Assembly (NCBI RefSeq): GCF_017114945.1
Contig: NZ_JABXKQ010000124.1
Location: 146,143-210,142 of the forward strand
Reading direction: 5' to 3'
Length of the DNA: 64,000 bases
Origin: Nostoc sp. JL34
GTDB taxonomy: Bacteria > Cyanobacteriota > Cyanobacteriia > Cyanobacteriales > Nostocaceae
In this document: positions 54,316 to 63,359 of the stretch, in pieces
How positions within the stretch are numbered: position 1 is the stretch's first letter
How the letters are laid out: the number at the start of each line of letters is the position of its first letter
Translations under genes and position numbers: made by a program
Notes under the pieces: generated by a model
Told to the model about the DNA's origin: nothing
Databases searched by the model: none
Seen by the model: the letters and a program-made list of their open reading frames with translations, nothing else

Positions 54316-55896
54316 ATGTCTAAGGTTCTTGTCTCTGATTCGATTGACCAAGCTGGAATTGACATTCTTTCGCAAGTTGCAACCGTTGATGTCAAACTAG
54401 GTCTAAAACCAGCGGAACTGATCGCAATTATTGGTGAGTATGACGCGTTGATGATTCGCTCTGGTACGCGCGTCACTCAAGAAATCATTGATGCCGGCAC
54501 CCAGCTAAAAATCATCGGTCGTGCGGGTGTGGGTGTGGATAATGTGGATGTTCCCGCTGCCACCCGCCGGGGAATTGTGGTAGTCAATTCTCCAGAGGGA
54601 AATACAATTGCTGCGGCTGAACATGCGCTAGCAATGATTTTGGCTTTGTCTCGCCACATCCCCGATGCTAACGCCTCGGTGAAACGCGGTGCGTGGGATC
54701 GCAATAGCTTTGTTGGCGCGGAAGTCTACAAAAAAACTCTCGGTGTTGTCGGTTTGGGTAAAATTGGCTCCCATGTTGCGGCTGTAGCTAAGACAATGGG
54801 GATGAAACTCCTAGCTTATGACCCATTTATTTCTACCGAACGAGCCGAACAACTTGGCTGTCAGTTAGTGGAACTAGATTTACTTTTCCAGCAAGCAGAC
54901 TATATCACCCTCCACATCCCGAAAACCCCAGAAACTACCCACTTAATCAATGCCACAACCTTGGCAAAGATGAAACCCACCGCTCGGATTATCAACTGCG
55001 CTCGTGGTGGGATTATTGATGAAGTAGCTTTAGCGGCAGCTCTGAAAGCGGGTAAAATCGGCGGTGCAGCCTTGGATGTGTTCGAGTCAGAACCACTGGG
55101 TGAATCGGAATTGCGATCGCTAGGTAAAGAAGTTATCCTCACCCCCCACTTGGGAGCCTCTACCGCAGAAGCTCAAGTGAATGTGGCTATTGATGTTGCC
55201 GAACAAATTCGCGATGTACTTTTAGGACTACCAGCACGTTCAGCCGTCAACATTCCTGGACTCGGCCCCGATGTGTTGGAAGAACTCAAACCTTATATGC
55301 AACTAGCAGAAACTCTAGGTAATCTGGTAGGACAGCTAGCTGGCGGACGGGTGGAAGTACTCAATATTCGACTGCAAGGGGAACTCGCAACCAACAAAAG
55401 TCAGCCTTTGATCGTCGCTGCCCTCAAAGGACTACTTTACCAAGCTTTGCGGGAACGAGTAAATTACGTAAATGCCAACATAGAAGCCAAAGAACGCGGA
55501 ATTCGGGTGATTGAAACCCGCGATGCTTCCATTCGAGACTATGCCGGCACGCTGCATCTAGAAGCCACGGGTACTTTAGGTACTCATTCTGTCACAGGTG
55601 CTTTGTTGGGTGAGCGGGAAATCCACCTCACCGACGTTGATGGTTTCCCGATTAACGTCCCACCCAGCAAATATATGTTGTTTACCCTGCACCGCGATAT
55701 GCCAGGGATTATCGGCAAACTTGGTTCCCTACTCGGCAGTTTTAATGTGAATATTGCCAGTATGCAAGTAGGTCGTAAAATCGTCCGTGGTGATGCCGTA
55801 ATGGCTCTGAGTATAGATGACCCTTTACCAGAGGGCATTTTGGATGAGATTATAAAAGTCCCTGGTATTCGGGACGCATATACAGTAACACTATGA
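54316..55896 (+). CDS. serA: D-3-phosphoglycerate dehydrogenase
   Basis: 526 residues, the long type. First step of phosphoserine-based serine synthesis: 3-phosphoglycerate to 3-phosphohydroxypyruvate. NAD-binding GVVGLGKIGSHVAAVAKTMG around residue 145, catalytic Arg in NCARGGIIDEVALAAALKAG, the Glu-His pair ending in VILTPHLGASTAEAQ. After the catalytic core comes the intervening (ASB) domain (about 315-445) and a C-terminal ACT domain (LFTLHRDMPGIIGKLGSLLG, NIASMQVGRKIVRGDAVMAL) that senses serine in homologues. Monocistronic; prmA follows after 157 bp with an STRR array between. Confidence 0.97.
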   Translation: MSKVLVSDSIDQAGIDILSQVATVDVKLGLKPAELIAIIGEYDALMIRSGTRVTQEIIDAGTQLKIIGRAGVGVDNVDVPAATRRGIVVVNSPEGNTIAAAEHALAMILALSRHIPDANASVKRGAWDRNSFVGAEVYKKTLGVVGLGKIGSHVAAVAKTMGMKLLAYDPFISTERAEQLGCQLVELDLLFQQADYITLHIPKTPETTHLINATTLAKMKPTARIINCARGGIIDEVALAAALKAGKIGGAALDVFESEPLGESELRSLGKEVILTPHLGASTAEAQVNVAIDVAEQIRDVLLGLPARSAVNIPGLGPDVLEELKPYMQLAETLGNLVGQLAGGRVEVLNIRLQGELATNKSQPLIVAALKGLLYQALRERVNYVNANIEAKERGIRVIETRDASIRDYAGTLHLEATGTLGTHSVTGALLGEREIHLTDVDGFPINVPPSKYMLFTLHRDMPGIIGKLGSLLGSFNVNIASMQVGRKIVRGDAVMALSIDDPLPEGILDEIIKVPGIRDAYTVTL

Positions 55897-55920
55897 GTAC
55901 TGAGTGCTGAGTTTGAGAGA

Positions 55921-55950
55921 GTTAGGAGTTAGGAGTTAGGAGTTAGGAGT
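55921..55950. repeat. STRR heptamer array (GTTAGGA)
   Basis: Four perfect GTTAGGA units; complementary CTCCTAACT copies follow at about 55961-55985, so a hairpin is possible between serA and prmA. Confidence 0.88.
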
Positions 55951-56053
55951 TTTTAACTTTTAACTCCTAACTATTCACTCCTAACTTTTCTTGACTCAGC
56001 ACTCAGCACTCAGCATGGGCTGAACGCCCCGCTAGCGCTAACAGCACACAAAA

Positions 56054-56974
56054 ATGGCAAACACCTGGTGGGAACTGAATATTTTATGTGAACCAGACCT
56101 AGAAGAATCGATCTTTTGGCGACTGGAAGATTTTGGCTGTCGTGGGACAGCTAGTGAAAATAAAGGAAATTCATCTTTAGTCAGGGCTTATCTGCCGACA
56201 ATTCAAACACAGCTACTAGATTTGGCAGCCCTATCGCTGTGGCTGCGTCAAGATGCTATCTGTGTAGGAGTTTCATCTCCTTCCTTGCAATGGCAGTTAA
56301 TTGATGAGGAAGATTGGGCGACTAGCTGGAAACAATATTGGCATCCACAAGAAATAGGCGATCGCTTCTTAATTAACCCCGCTTGGCTACCATTACCAGA
56401 AACAACGGAACGGTTAGTAATTCGCCTCGATCCTGGTGTAGCATTTGGTACAGGCAACCATGCAACCACTCAGCTATGTTTGGAATCGCTGGAAATGCGG
56501 CTAAGTGGAGTTTCACAGTCGTTTGTGGGTAATAGTGGCAAACACGAACATCTGGTAATTGCGGATATTGGCTGTGGTTCTGGTATCCTTTCCATTGGGG
56601 CGCTGCTATTGGGAGCAGAGAAAGTCTATGCAGTAGATAATGACCCTTTGGCGGTGCAATCAACTATCAGTAATGGTGCGCTGAACGATATTAATCCAGA
56701 ACGTTTACTACCTGCACTGGGAAGTGTAGACGTTTTGACAAAACTAATTGCAAGCCCAGTGGATGGTATCGTCTGCAATATTTTGGCTCATGTAATTATT
56801 GAATTAATTCCAGAAATGAGTGCGATCGCTAAACCTGAAACTTGGGCAATCTTCAGTGGTATTTTACTAGAACAATCTAAAGCTGTTGCTGACGCTTTAG
56901 AAGAAAATGGCTGGGTTGTTGCTACCCTGTGGAAACGCAAAGAATGGTGTTGCTTAAATGTACGGCGTTCTTAA
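56054..56974 (+). CDS. prmA: ribosomal protein L11 methyltransferase
   Basis: 306 residues. N-terminal L11-recognition domain (WWELNILCEPDLEESIFWRL), then the SAM domain with VIADIGCGSGILSIGALLLG, acidic AVDNDPLAVQ, and the catalytic-site motif IVCNILAHVIIELIPEM. It trimethylates ribosomal protein L11. The sequence FGTGNHATTQLCLESLEM before motif I is typical. A clear hairpin follows the stop. Confidence 0.95.
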   Translation: MANTWWELNILCEPDLEESIFWRLEDFGCRGTASENKGNSSLVRAYLPTIQTQLLDLAALSLWLRQDAICVGVSSPSLQWQLIDEEDWATSWKQYWHPQEIGDRFLINPAWLPLPETTERLVIRLDPGVAFGTGNHATTQLCLESLEMRLSGVSQSFVGNSGKHEHLVIADIGCGSGILSIGALLLGAEKVYAVDNDPLAVQSTISNGALNDINPERLLPALGSVDVLTKLIASPVDGIVCNILAHVIIELIPEMSAIAKPETWAIFSGILLEQSKAVADALEENGWVVATLWKRKEWCCLNVRRS

Positions 56975-56999
56975 TTCGGTAGAAATTATCGCAATCCAC

Positions 57000-57032
57000 A
57001 GATCCCCGACTTCTTTAAGAAGTCGGGGATCT
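57000..57032 (+). terminator. palindromic hairpin after prmA
   Basis: AGATCCCCGACTTCTT and AAGAAGTCGGGGATCT, 16 bp each with a single base between; a widespread Nostoc repeat type that can end transcription. No long T-run follows. Confidence 0.5.
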
Positions 57033-57086
57033 TTAAGTAAGTGACATAATATATAGATTACCCACTATTGACTTTTGAAACTAGCG

Positions 57087-58376
57087 ATGAAAGAACGGCT
57101 ACAAATCCACAAAAAAGCTGACTCATCCGCTTATTCGTCAGAGCAAAGTCAGTTGCAATGTCTACGACGGGCTACGCCTACACATTTATTAACTACCCAC
57201 TCTCAACTTGGCTCCACCAAGCCTATAGTACAGGCAAAGGTAGAAAATCATAAATTTCAACAATATCAGTTTGAGGCAACGAAACTCCAAATACAAGCCA
57301 AACATGGCACGATTACGCCAGAGGGACAAGAGCGACTCACTGTCTTGCAAACAAAGATGAGTGAGTCTTTGCAGCAAGGTAAGGAACACTCTTCGCAGTT
57401 TGGTCATAACCTGAGCAAAATGGCGATAAAACGTGCTGATAGCTTGTCAATAGGAGAAATACAGCCAAAACTGACTATTGGTCAATCAGGAGATCGATAT
57501 GAGCAAGAGGCGGATAGAGTCGCTACTTCTGTAGTCAACCAAATTAATCGATCTCCTCTGCAAAACCAGGATGCACAGCAGACGATACCAGCTAATAAGA
57601 ACGAACAAGCAAAGTCTGAAGAAATATTAGCAGTAAATAACTCAGCAGATAAAAAACAAAAATTTCTACAAGAATATTCACTAGCCAAAACACTAGTCAA
57701 TGGTATAGATGACACATTGCCACAAGATAAAATCCTGGAACAACTTTTCAAAAATTTTGTAAATATCCAATTTCAATACACAATGGTGAGTAAGAGTCCA
57801 GAAACGCTCTTAAAAGGCTCTCCAGAAGGAGATTGTCAGACATTAGCCCGTGCTTTTAAAAAAGTTGCAGAAGAATACTTTGGCATTGAAAAAATAACAA
57901 TTGAAAGTATCGCCAAACCTTTTTTGAGTGAAGCTGGGGCTACCCCATACCAAGGGAAAAAGCCCAATTGTGATGACGGAAAACGATGGTTTTTCCAAAA
58001 CCATTATTGGGCTAGCTGGAATGGGAAAATTTATGATGTTTTATTCCTCAGCAATAAACGAACCGAAGCCGATATGGCAAAACAGGTGCAACCACTCACA
58101 TCAATGTTGATGCCTGAACAAGAATACTATGAAACAGAAAAAGGAAAAATTGTATATCCAATTGTCAATAAATACTCCACTGTCGAGGTTTCGATATTTG
58201 AAAAACTGAAAAACTTTGTTAATAATCTCGGTCAGTTTTTCTCGAATAGTATGAGTGGGATAATCAATAAAATTCGGTCTTTATTTGCCCAAAGCGGAAA
58301 CAATACCAGTGGTTTTGATTCTCTAATGAGAGAACTTGAACACGATAAAAATAATAGTGCGATCGCAAACAAATAA
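57087..58376 (+). CDS. putative eCIS cargo: leader segment plus papain/transglutaminase-like domain
   Basis: 429 residues from ATG 57087 (TTG 57075 also open). The segment IQPKLTIGQSGDRYEQEADR (about residues 125-144) is the lead-in of DUF4157 proteins found with extracellular contractile injection systems, but the DUF4157 HExxH zinc motif is absent. Residues 190-350 look like a cysteine-peptidase/transglutaminase-like fold: SPEGDCQTLARAFKKV with Cys250, FFQNHYWASWNGKIYDVLF with His306 and Asp317, in the right order and spacing for a C-H-D triad. The C-terminus is amphipathic (FEKLKNFVNNLGQFFSNSMS), perhaps membrane-active. Just downstream on the other strand are eCIS baseplate genes. An injected or tube-loaded toxin is the best reading; it is inference. 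Confidence 0.7.
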   Translation: MKERLQIHKKADSSAYSSEQSQLQCLRRATPTHLLTTHSQLGSTKPIVQAKVENHKFQQYQFEATKLQIQAKHGTITPEGQERLTVLQTKMSESLQQGKEHSSQFGHNLSKMAIKRADSLSIGEIQPKLTIGQSGDRYEQEADRVATSVVNQINRSPLQNQDAQQTIPANKNEQAKSEEILAVNNSADKKQKFLQEYSLAKTLVNGIDDTLPQDKILEQLFKNFVNIQFQYTMVSKSPETLLKGSPEGDCQTLARAFKKVAEEYFGIEKITIESIAKPFLSEAGATPYQGKKPNCDDGKRWFFQNHYWASWNGKIYDVLFLSNKRTEADMAKQVQPLTSMLMPEQEYYETEKGKIVYPIVNKYSTVEVSIFEKLKNFVNNLGQFFSNSMSGIINKIRSLFAQSGNNTSGFDSLMRELEHDKNNSAIANK

Positions 58377-58500
58377 AGTCAATCATTTTCAGACCTTGAT
58401 GGTATCGTTAATTTAGTGCGATCACTATCTTCGGTTTCAGAAACAACGGTAGGAAATGATGAAGAATCAAGATATCCACAATCAATCCTCCAGTGCCCCC

Positions 58501-58770
58501 ATGAATACCATTAAGGAACAGCTTCTTACTGCGCTCGAAACCGTTCCAGAATCAATTTTAGAGCAAACCCTCGACTATCTCGAATATCTCAAAATTAGAA
58601 AAAATGCCTCTGGTATTAAACTAGCAGATGCCTCTATGCAAGATGAGGAAGCAATGCTGCGCCGCTCCAAAGCTAAAAATTTGCTGAAATTTGCTAGTAA
58701 CTGGCAAGGTGATGACTTTGAAAAATGTCTCCAGTTTGTTTGCAACACGCGTTCCGATGGTGAATTCTGA
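58501..58770 (+). CDS. small antitoxin-like (DUF2281-type) protein
   Basis: 89 residues from ATG 58501 (58456 also open). NTIKEQLLTALETVPESILE and QTLDYLEYLKIRKN form the helical N-terminus seen in DUF2281-like antitoxins, followed by a linker and LLKFASNWQGDDFEKCLQFV, a tail found in other cyanobacterial small proteins. No toxin gene is next to it; it sits between the putative cargo gene and the baseplate genes. Whether it protects from the cargo is unknown. Confidence 0.6.
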   Translation: MNTIKEQLLTALETVPESILEQTLDYLEYLKIRKNASGIKLADASMQDEEAMLRRSKAKNLLKFASNWQGDDFEKCLQFVCNTRSDGEF

Positions 58771-58786
58771 TATATCTGCTTGCCTT

Positions 58787-59986
58787 TCACCACTGCCCTG
58801 AATTATCCTCTTGTTGCAAACCTATTAACTGTCGCCGCTTCCAAGCATAGTGAAGAATATTAATGCCTAATTCCTGAGCTGTCCGAATGGTCAATCTGGG
58901 TAAACTCAAATCTCTATCCAGTCCCCAAGCTGTTGCTAAATCTCCAATTGCTAATATAATTCCTCCACCAATTAATAGTTTAATTTGTTGTTGATTAACC
59001 ATTGGCAAGGCGGCAAATAAGAAAGGTTTTGTCCTTAAAGGATGACTTCGTTGCAATTCTTCTAAAGGTCTTAAAGGACTCTCTAATTGTTGTGCCAAAG
59101 CTTGAGTACTCTCAATTAAAGGATTAGCATTTGTTGGTGCATCAACAAAAAGTACACCACCTAAATTTAAATAATTTCTGAGGGATTCAAATTCCAGACT
59201 ATTTAAAGAAATTGCTTGTCCACCCGTGAGATAAAGGATGTCATAATCTTGGATATTTTCTGCTAAAGAAACCTGACCTGGTTCATCAGCCCCTCGCAAA
59301 CTTGGGTATAGGGGTTCTACTGCTTGTAATAAATATGAAAGGCTGAAAAAATTACGCGCACATTCTGGATCGCTATGAGTCGCCTGCGCCATACATACAA
59401 GTGCTTGAGGACGCATTTGTGCCTGACGACGATAGCGCAAATCAATATTATTATATCCAGGGAAAAAAGCATCCGCAGGTTGGGTAATTTCAGTATGTCC
59501 TGGTTGCAGAAGTATCCGACATATTTCTATTTCAGAACTGGCTGGTGTAGAGTTTATTTGGTCAATTCGATAAGTCTCTTGAACAATATCTCTTTGCTGT
59601 CCGCGCCGCAATTCATCGGGATCTACATAGCTAACTACTAAGTAAATCATGAGCGGTTCAGAACTTACTACTTCTAAATCGATGGGAAAATCATAAGAAG
59701 TCGGTACAACAATTAGATTACCTGCTAAATCAATTGCAATCCCAGGTTGAATTTGTACCCAACGCCCATCTCGATATCTAGCTTCAACTTGGCTTGGGGC
59801 GGTCACATCTCGCACGCCTAAACCGCAGACAATTCCTGGTTGATTTAAACTTTGATATTGAGCATTTTGCCGATTCCGGTGATATTCATGGGCTGTGCGC
59901 CAACGTTCCGCATTGATTAGTAAGCCGTCTGCGGCTTGCAAGCGTTCAAAGGATTTAATTGGTGGTGGTGGGAAAGGATGGGACAT
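58787..59986 (-). CDS. eCIS-associated protein with DUF4159-like C-terminal domain
   Basis: 399 residues. N-terminal part (1-190) begins SHPFPPPPIKSFERLQAADG and is beta-rich (RYRDGRWVQIQPGIAIDLAG, NLIVVPTSYDFPIDLEVV), resembling a tail- or baseplate-associated structural domain. The C-terminal part (about 225-385) has DUF4159-like sequence: IQDYDILYLTGGQAISLNSL, LRNYLNLGGVLFVDAPTNAN, IRTAQELGINILHYAWKR, a class-I-glutamine-amidotransferase-like fold. It is the last gene of the minus-strand eCIS run, 59 bp after the gpI-like gene. Role within the machine is not known to me. Confidence 0.7.
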   Translation of the reverse strand: MSHPFPPPPIKSFERLQAADGLLINAERWRTAHEYHRNRQNAQYQSLNQPGIVCGLGVRDVTAPSQVEARYRDGRWVQIQPGIAIDLAGNLIVVPTSYDFPIDLEVVSSEPLMIYLVVSYVDPDELRRGQQRDIVQETYRIDQINSTPASSEIEICRILLQPGHTEITQPADAFFPGYNNIDLRYRRQAQMRPQALVCMAQATHSDPECARNFFSLSYLLQAVEPLYPSLRGADEPGQVSLAENIQDYDILYLTGGQAISLNSLEFESLRNYLNLGGVLFVDAPTNANPLIESTQALAQQLESPLRPLEELQRSHPLRTKPFLFAALPMVNQQQIKLLIGGGIILAIGDLATAWGLDRDLSLPRLTIRTAQELGINILHYAWKRRQLIGLQQEDNSGQW

Positions 59987-60045
59987 AGCAATTTTAGATT
60001 TTAGATTTTAGATTTTGGATTAAATTTTACTTTATTATGAATTAT

Positions 60046-61077
60046 TTAATGAGAGGGATTTTCGATAGATAATTCATAGGTGCAAAAAGCAGGTTTTTCT
60101 TGTTCTATGATTCTTTGAATAAGTTCTTCGTTGATGATGCCACTAGAAATATTTGAACGTAAACGCACTATAAAATGATATGGTTGTCCACCTGCTAAAA
60201 CTGCATTTCCTAGTTGTGCATCTCCTATAATGAAACTTGGGCCAAAAGGTTCGGTAATACTAATATGTTTATCAGCTTCATTTGGTAAATGTTCGTCTAG
60301 CGGTAAACCAGTATAAAGATGCAAATAGAGACGCAATCCTTTACGAGTTCCTCGCCAGCGATAGAGTTCTACAGCTCGGCGAATTAAACGCCGTTGTTGC
60401 TGAAGATCCCAAACAGAATCTACTTGCCAAGCAACCCAATGAGCCATAAAGGGTAGTAATGCTTGTGGTGCTGTCAAGGGATCGAGGTTTGCCCACATGA
60501 CGTTGTAACTATCAACTATTGGTTGAAAAGCTTGCTCAAATATTTTCATGAAGCGACCAATAAAGTCTACTTCCCGATACAAAATTGGCAAGAATTCCAT
60601 GTAGGCAGTGTAGGGACGAATATATAAATCGAAATACTCGCTTCTCTCGATTTGTTCGTTGTCCGTGCCTGAGTCTATATGTAGGGTAATTAGGCTGCGA
60701 AAATTGAGTGTTAGTTTGTCTTTTTTTCCAGGAGCGATCGCTTCTTGGTCTTCAAAAAATGTGTCGGGAATTGAGAAGTAGAGGACAGCATCCATTTGTC
60801 CGCGAGGCGGTATCTCACTGCCTTCTGTACCAATCTGACACCACTGTGACGGGAAGTTTCCTTCAACGCTTAAGCTTACCCGCAAAGGACGTTGTTCTAA
60901 GTTTTGCACTTGCACAATCATCTCACTGGGATGTCCAGGATGCAAAAGCAAACTACGTCCAGCTACATTGATGTTTTCTGCATTTGCAAATGCTAAACCT
61001 GCCACAGGTAAAGCTTCGGGAATTTGCATTGGCGTTAATTGAATGCTTACAGCTGGACTAGAACGACTTTGAACCAT
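60046..61077 (-). CDS. eCIS baseplate protein, phage gpI-like (TIGR02242)
   Basis: 343 residues from ATG 61077; the longer frame to 61155 only translates heptamer repeats. C-terminal half is the phage-tail region conserved in TIGR02242: YIRPYTAYMEFLPILYREVD, FIGRFMKIFEQAFQPIVDSY, APQALLPFMAHWVAWQVDSV, and RRAVELYRWRGTRKGLRLYL. N-terminal part (1-170) is beta-rich (SRSLLLHPGHPSEMIVQVQN). In Afp-like systems this is the gpI/Afp12 position of the wedge. In an operon with the two genes upstream. Confidence 0.88.
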   Translation of the reverse strand: MVQSRSSPAVSIQLTPMQIPEALPVAGLAFANAENINVAGRSLLLHPGHPSEMIVQVQNLEQRPLRVSLSVEGNFPSQWCQIGTEGSEIPPRGQMDAVLYFSIPDTFFEDQEAIAPGKKDKLTLNFRSLITLHIDSGTDNEQIERSEYFDLYIRPYTAYMEFLPILYREVDFIGRFMKIFEQAFQPIVDSYNVMWANLDPLTAPQALLPFMAHWVAWQVDSVWDLQQQRRLIRRAVELYRWRGTRKGLRLYLHLYTGLPLDEHLPNEADKHISITEPFGPSFIIGDAQLGNAVLAGGQPYHFIVRLRSNISSGIINEELIQRIIEQEKPAFCTYELSIENPSH

Positions 61078-61080
61078 AGG

Positions 61081-61163
61081 ATTGGGAATTGGGGATTGGG
61101 GATTGGGGACTGGGAGGAGAATAATTACTGACAAATGACAAATGACAAATGACAAATGACAAA
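61081..61163. repeat. two STRR arrays between baseplate genes
   Basis: GGGGATT-type heptamers at 61081-61113 and five TGACAAA heptamers at 61129-61163 that end directly at the stop codon of the gpJ-like gene. They fill the whole 86-bp gap inside the operon. Confidence 0.88.
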
Positions 61164-63359
61164 TCAGCGATTAATGATTTGGATGTCGTGATTGGAACGC
61201 AGATTTGTATCAGCCCAAGAACATATCAAACCTTCCGATCCCGGATCGATCAATTGTTCAGGGGATGGTTGTCGTCGCCAATTTTCTCCTTGCTTGCGGA
61301 TGGGAAACAGCAAGACGGGGCCTAAATGACGCACGCCTGGGGTTTGTTGCAGTAATGCGACAATATCTGATGTATAAACTGGTCGCCCAAATGGCCAACC
61401 TTTGCCGTCGATTCCTCCAGTTAAGGGGTTTAAATATTTATACAGCGATCGCCTTAAATTCCGACGAATTTCCTCGCTGGCAAAAGGGTTGTTGTATGCT
61501 GGCTCTAGAGCAACTTCTGTCTGTACAGAAACACCTACGTAATTCGGCTCTTGTAACTCTACTTGTACCCCCAATAAGCGTCTTTCATCTAAATAAGTCA
61601 AAATTTGCTCTTGCAGGGCATTACTGAGGGCAAAATCTTCTGGTGTCATGCCATTGCCTTGGGCGATCGCATCTGTGTTTGCATAAGGAACTACCAGCAA
61701 ACTAACTATACCAGCTTGTCTACGAGAATTCGCTGGCAAACACCGGACGCGGGCGATCGCACCAGCACCCGCCTGTTGAGTCAAAACTTCAAAATCTTCA
61801 GCAGTGACGGCACGATCGCGCGTGCGGAGGATGCGGGGAGCCTTCATTACAGCTTGTTCCAGCGATTCGGCATCTGCTCCATTTATTGCTGGTACACGAT
61901 TGACCACACTAGCAATATAAGGATATGCAGACTTCAAAAACTGGATTGCCCCAGTTTGAACATTGCCTTCTCTACCACCGCCTGTACGATAAGTAACCAT
62001 CCTAATCTCTGAGCCACGGGGAGGAATCGCCCCATATTGGTGTTCAGACTGGTTATTTTCCAGAACTTGTACAGATGTGTCGTCTAGTGATGGTTGCTGA
62101 ATTCGCGTTCGCACCTGTGTTTGCTGTTTAAGTTGGCTAGGTTCCCGAATCAGCGGCCCGAATTGGATTGTACCAGTGATGGAATCGATGGTGTAATGAA
62201 AGTTATGCGGCCCAGAATCAGCAAAATCTCTCACCTCAGTCCACTTTTGAGGCAAACCACCAGCAGGAGTAACTAAAATATACTCATTTTCTCGGCGTTC
62301 TAAAATTGGTGCTGTTTGTAACTGGAAACTTTGACCGGGCGTACCATCACTAATTCCCAATCGCTCATCTTGAATCAGCGTACTATGGCTAGCCCTAACA
62401 GTACCGCCAATTGAACGCACTGCTAAACCAATAATTCGTGGCGGACGATTGTAACCTGTTTCATTCGCTTCCGTAGAAACAAAGCTACAGCGTAACCAGC
62501 GGCCTCGGTAAGAGGTAAAATTAGCTACAGGCCAAATTTGAGGTAAATGCAGACGTACCTCTGCACCTTGAGAGGGGTTTTCACCCTCTTGGGCGATTTC
62601 ATAAAAACTGAAACCACGAGTTTTATCATCTGATTCTTGCAATAAAACTGATTGCCAATTTTCCCCATCCCAGGCTTCCCATCTCCGGGGTGGTTGATTG
62701 GGGTTAATCCCAGCCGGAGTAGCCGCAGCCCCTTGGAAAATAATTTCTAAAACATTAGCGTCTAAAGGATTGTCAGAATTAATTGCTAAATAAAAGCAGT
62801 TACCAGGCTGGGGTTCCTCTTCAAAAATCGGTTGTTCATTACCTGTCCAGTAACCGTTAGATTGACGAGTCCATGAAGTTGTGACTCTTTCGCGCAGAGA
62901 TTGGGGAATATCTTCGGTAGTTTGGGCAGTTAAGAAATGTTGGATGCGGGGTTTACCGATAATTAGAGGAGAATCTGTGCTGAAGGTAATTGCTTCTGTT
63001 GTCTCAGTGCGAATAGTTGAGGCTTCCAATCCTGCGGGAATCGTGTAGGCTTCAGGTAATGCAGCGCTTAAATAAAAAGTTAATTCTGTACGGGCTGGCG
63101 CGGGAGGCTGGAGACGAATACCTAGTAATTCTAAAAAAGCAACATAATTTTTTCGGGGTACTTGGTTGAATCTGAGCAACATTTGGTCAGTTAACCAAGC
63201 AAATAACTCAATGAGCGTAATTCCTGGGTCGCTGAGATTGTGGTCTGTCCATTCTGGACAGTAGCGAGGAATACGCATAATACATTCTTGCACCAAATCA
63301 TCAAAGGCGCGATCGTCTAAGTTGGAAGAAGGTAATTTTGGTAAAAAGTCAAAGTTCAC
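61164..63359 (-). CDS. eCIS baseplate assembly protein, gpJ-like (TIGR02243)
   Basis: 731 residues. The opening, LDDRAFDDLVQECIMRIPRY and WTDHNLSDPGITLIELFAWL with TDQMLLRFNQVPRKNYVAFL, is diagnostic for the putative baseplate assembly protein family. Later, VVNRVPAINGADAESLEQAV and APRILRTRDRAVTAEDFEVL, then RCLPANSRRQAGIVSLLVVP, correspond to the gpJ/gp47 core. In contractile injection systems it forms the wedge that links sheath initiation to the hub. Its start overlaps the gp25 stop by 4 bp (ATGA). Confidence 0.92.
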   Translation of the reverse strand: MNFDFLPKLPSSNLDDRAFDDLVQECIMRIPRYCPEWTDHNLSDPGITLIELFAWLTDQMLLRFNQVPRKNYVAFLELLGIRLQPPAPARTELTFYLSAALPEAYTIPAGLEASTIRTETTEAITFSTDSPLIIGKPRIQHFLTAQTTEDIPQSLRERVTTSWTRQSNGYWTGNEQPIFEEEPQPGNCFYLAINSDNPLDANVLEIIFQGAAATPAGINPNQPPRRWEAWDGENWQSVLLQESDDKTRGFSFYEIAQEGENPSQGAEVRLHLPQIWPVANFTSYRGRWLRCSFVSTEANETGYNRPPRIIGLAVRSIGGTVRASHSTLIQDERLGISDGTPGQSFQLQTAPILERRENEYILVTPAGGLPQKWTEVRDFADSGPHNFHYTIDSITGTIQFGPLIREPSQLKQQTQVRTRIQQPSLDDTSVQVLENNQSEHQYGAIPPRGSEIRMVTYRTGGGREGNVQTGAIQFLKSAYPYIASVVNRVPAINGADAESLEQAVMKAPRILRTRDRAVTAEDFEVLTQQAGAGAIARVRCLPANSRRQAGIVSLLVVPYANTDAIAQGNGMTPEDFALSNALQEQILTYLDERRLLGVQVELQEPNYVGVSVQTEVALEPAYNNPFASEEIRRNLRRSLYKYLNPLTGGIDGKGWPFGRPVYTSDIVALLQQTPGVRHLGPVLLFPIRKQGENWRRQPSPEQLIDPGSEGLICSWADTNLRSNHDIQIINR

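Noticed and set aside
57087..58376. DUF4157 zinc metallopeptidase
   Set aside because: Only the lead-in segment matches; there is no HExxH motif anywhere in the protein.
61078..61155. N-terminal extension of the gpI-like protein
   Set aside because: The extra residues (PNPQSPIPNP) are just translated heptamer repeats; ATG 61077 gives the natural start.
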